From Pedobacter sp. UBA2067 (GTDB lineage Bacteria > Bacteroidota > Bacteroidia > Sphingobacteriales > Sphingobacteriaceae): a stretch of 7,393 nucleotides of DNA. The notes beneath the pieces were generated by a model, which had not been told where the DNA came from, searched no databases, and was given only the letters and a program-made list of their open reading frames with translations. A program made the translations under genes and the position numbers. Below, piece by piece: positions 6,544 to 7,393 of this stretch; the stretch's first letter is position 1; every line of letters starts with the position of its first letter. The DNA is taken from the NCBI GenBank assembly GCA_002333205.1, contig DDAD01000014.1, positions 1-7,393 on the forward strand, given 5' to 3'.

Positions 6544-7304
6544 TACGAGTTAAATGCTTTAACAATGTCCGTAAAATCACGGGATTTAAGTGACGCTCCA
6601 CCGATTAAGCCACCATCAATATCCTGCTGCGCAAAAAGTTCTGCAGCATTTTTTGGATTGCAGCTACCTCCCTAAAGGATACTCACACCTTCAGCAATTT
6701 CCGAACCGAATTGGTTAGCAACTTCGGCTCTGATAAATGCATGAACTTCCTGCGCCTGATTAGAGGAAGCAGTTAAACCTGTTCCAATAGCCCAAACCGG
6801 CTCATAAGCTATAATAATCTTGGCAAAATCTTCAGCAGATAGGCCGAAAATACCGTTGGTAAGCTGCGATTTGATAACATTGAAGTAGTCACCGTTGTTA
6901 CGCTCGTCCAACGTTTCACCAATACAGAAGATCGGCGTAAGTCCATTTGCAAGTGCAGCCTTGGTTTTTTCGGCTAATAGCGCATCATTCTCTGCGAAAT
7001 ATTGTCTGCGCTCGGAGTGCCCGATAATAACATAACTGCAACCAACAGATTTAATCATTTTAGCAGAGATTTCTCCTGTATAGGCTCCAGATTCATTCTG
7101 ATGGCAGTTTTGTGCGCCGATGTGTACAGTTGTGCCACCTAATTTAGCAAGGCTATTTAAATGAATAAAGGGTGCGCAAATAATGGCTTGCTGATCGCCT
7201 TTCTTCTCATCTCTCACCATATTTACAATTTCTGAGAATAATGAAACGCCTTCAGCATAATCCATATTCATTTTCCAGTTACCAGCTACAATTTTTTTCC
7301 TCAT
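6543..7304 (-). CDS. tpiA: Triosephosphate isomerase, interrupted by an in-frame amber codon
   Basis: This glycolytic and gluconeogenic TIM-barrel enzyme interconverts dihydroxyacetone phosphate and glyceraldehyde 3-phosphate. Visible active-site elements are GNWKMN (8-13; Asn9, Lys11), the catalytic His96 in IIGHSERR, the catalytic base Glu168 in AYEPVWAIGTG, and mobile loop 6 that follows. After VSIL (207-210), codon 211 is TAG (6672-6674) where the family has the Tyr of YGGS. Translation then resumes in the same frame with GGSCNPKNA, the phosphate-binding GGLIGGASL, and an ending FTDIVKAFNS before TAA at 6543-6545. Counting the amber position, the protein would be 253 residues, the usual size. 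Stopping at 210 residues would remove the last barrel strand and the phosphate-binding loop, so that product should be inactive. The frame is otherwise clean, so the change is recent, erroneous or tolerated through readthrough. The ATG at 7304 directly precedes the first strand. Confidence 0.9.
6672..6674 (-). other. In-frame TAG at the conserved YGGS tyrosine codon of tpiA
   Basis: On the minus strand the codons read CTT TAG GGA GGT AGC, where triosephosphate isomerases encode Leu-Tyr-Gly-Gly-Ser. One base change from TAT or TAC (Tyr) gives TAG. The bases around and after the codon produce an SD-like AGGGAGGT, but this follows from the Gly-Gly-Ser codons. No in-frame ATG, GTG or TTG follows close enough for reinitiation of the tail. 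No stem-loop typical of a recoding element is obvious just downstream. Confidence 0.92.
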
Positions 7305-7393
7305 GATCTTTGGTATTTTTAGTTTAGGTTAAGCAATGCCAATAGGCGCTGCAAGTTATTTAAAGTTTCTGTTGACAGTAGTTAATTCGAAAA
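7305..7393 (-). other. Upstream region of tpiA, no confident promoter
   Basis: This 89-nt AT-rich leader precedes tpiA on the minus strand. I find no exact TAnnTTTG element; the nearest candidates (around TAACTTG and TATTGGC) fit poorly. A TAA in the minus strand at 7382-7384 could be the stop of an upstream gene, in which case tpiA would be internal to a longer operon, but the window ends too soon to tell. A weak purine stretch (CAAAGATC) directly precedes the ATG. Confidence 0.4.

Noticed and set aside
6672..6674. Pyrrolysine insertion at the tpiA TAG
   Set aside because: The position is an invariant tyrosine, no pyl genes are visible, and the enzyme family has no known need for pyrrolysine.
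6661..6680. SD-like AGGGAGGT right after the tpiA amber codon as a reinitiation signal
   Set aside because: It arises from the conserved Gly-Gly-Ser codons, Bacteroidetes rely little on Shine-Dalgarno pairing, and no in-frame start codon lies at a suitable distance.
6672..7304. A complete 210-residue triosephosphate isomerase ending at the TAG
   Set aside because: The following 42 codons in the same frame encode the conserved final part of the enzyme and end at the prmA junction, so the gene extends to 6543.

Overview
The window most likely comes from a Bacteroidetes genome, probably a Pedobacter- or Mucilaginibacter-like member of the Sphingobacteriaceae. The evidence is a sensor kinase with a two-component-regulator propeller and an MNPHFIFN histidine box, a promoter of the Bacteroidetes TTG/TAnnTTTG type (2493-2521), start codons mostly without Shine-Dalgarno sequences, and the gene order tpiA-prmA-mpl. 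The genus is inferred from general similarity, not from a search.

Left part, + strand (1-3987). A large LytS/YesM-like sensor histidine kinase enters from beyond the left edge and ends at 2215. No response regulator follows it. A 385-nt AT-rich gap (2216-2600) holds a perfect inverted repeat, a weak candidate small-RNA unit, a strong rho-independent terminator and a good Bacteroidetes promoter. That promoter drives a 65-residue, very acidic protein of unknown function, which has its own terminator. A 372-residue GNAT-like protein starts only 22 nt after that terminator.

Right part, - strand (7304 down to 3984). This is a tight block read as tpiA (triosephosphate isomerase), prmA (ribosomal protein L11 methyltransferase), mpl (murein tripeptide ligase) and a small XRE-family DNA-binding protein. 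The junctions are a TAATG overlap, a 5-nt gap and a 29-nt gap, so the genes look co-transcribed and the first three translationally coupled. The block combines central glycolysis, modification of the translation machinery and cell-wall recycling, and ends with a possible regulator. It converges on the GNAT-like gene with the two stop codons overlapping in the shared TTAA.

The most notable feature is an in-frame amber codon (TAG, 6672-6674) in tpiA. It sits exactly at the tyrosine codon of the conserved YGGS loop. The remaining 42 codons are intact and conserved and run to the normal stop that overlaps prmA. This could be a recent nonsense mutation, a base-call error, or a codon read through in the cell. 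Tyrosine and amber codons differ by one base, so insertion of tyrosine would restore the normal enzyme. The rest of the window looks like ordinary chromosomal core and near-core genes. I saw no mobile element, CRISPR array, tRNA or rRNA.
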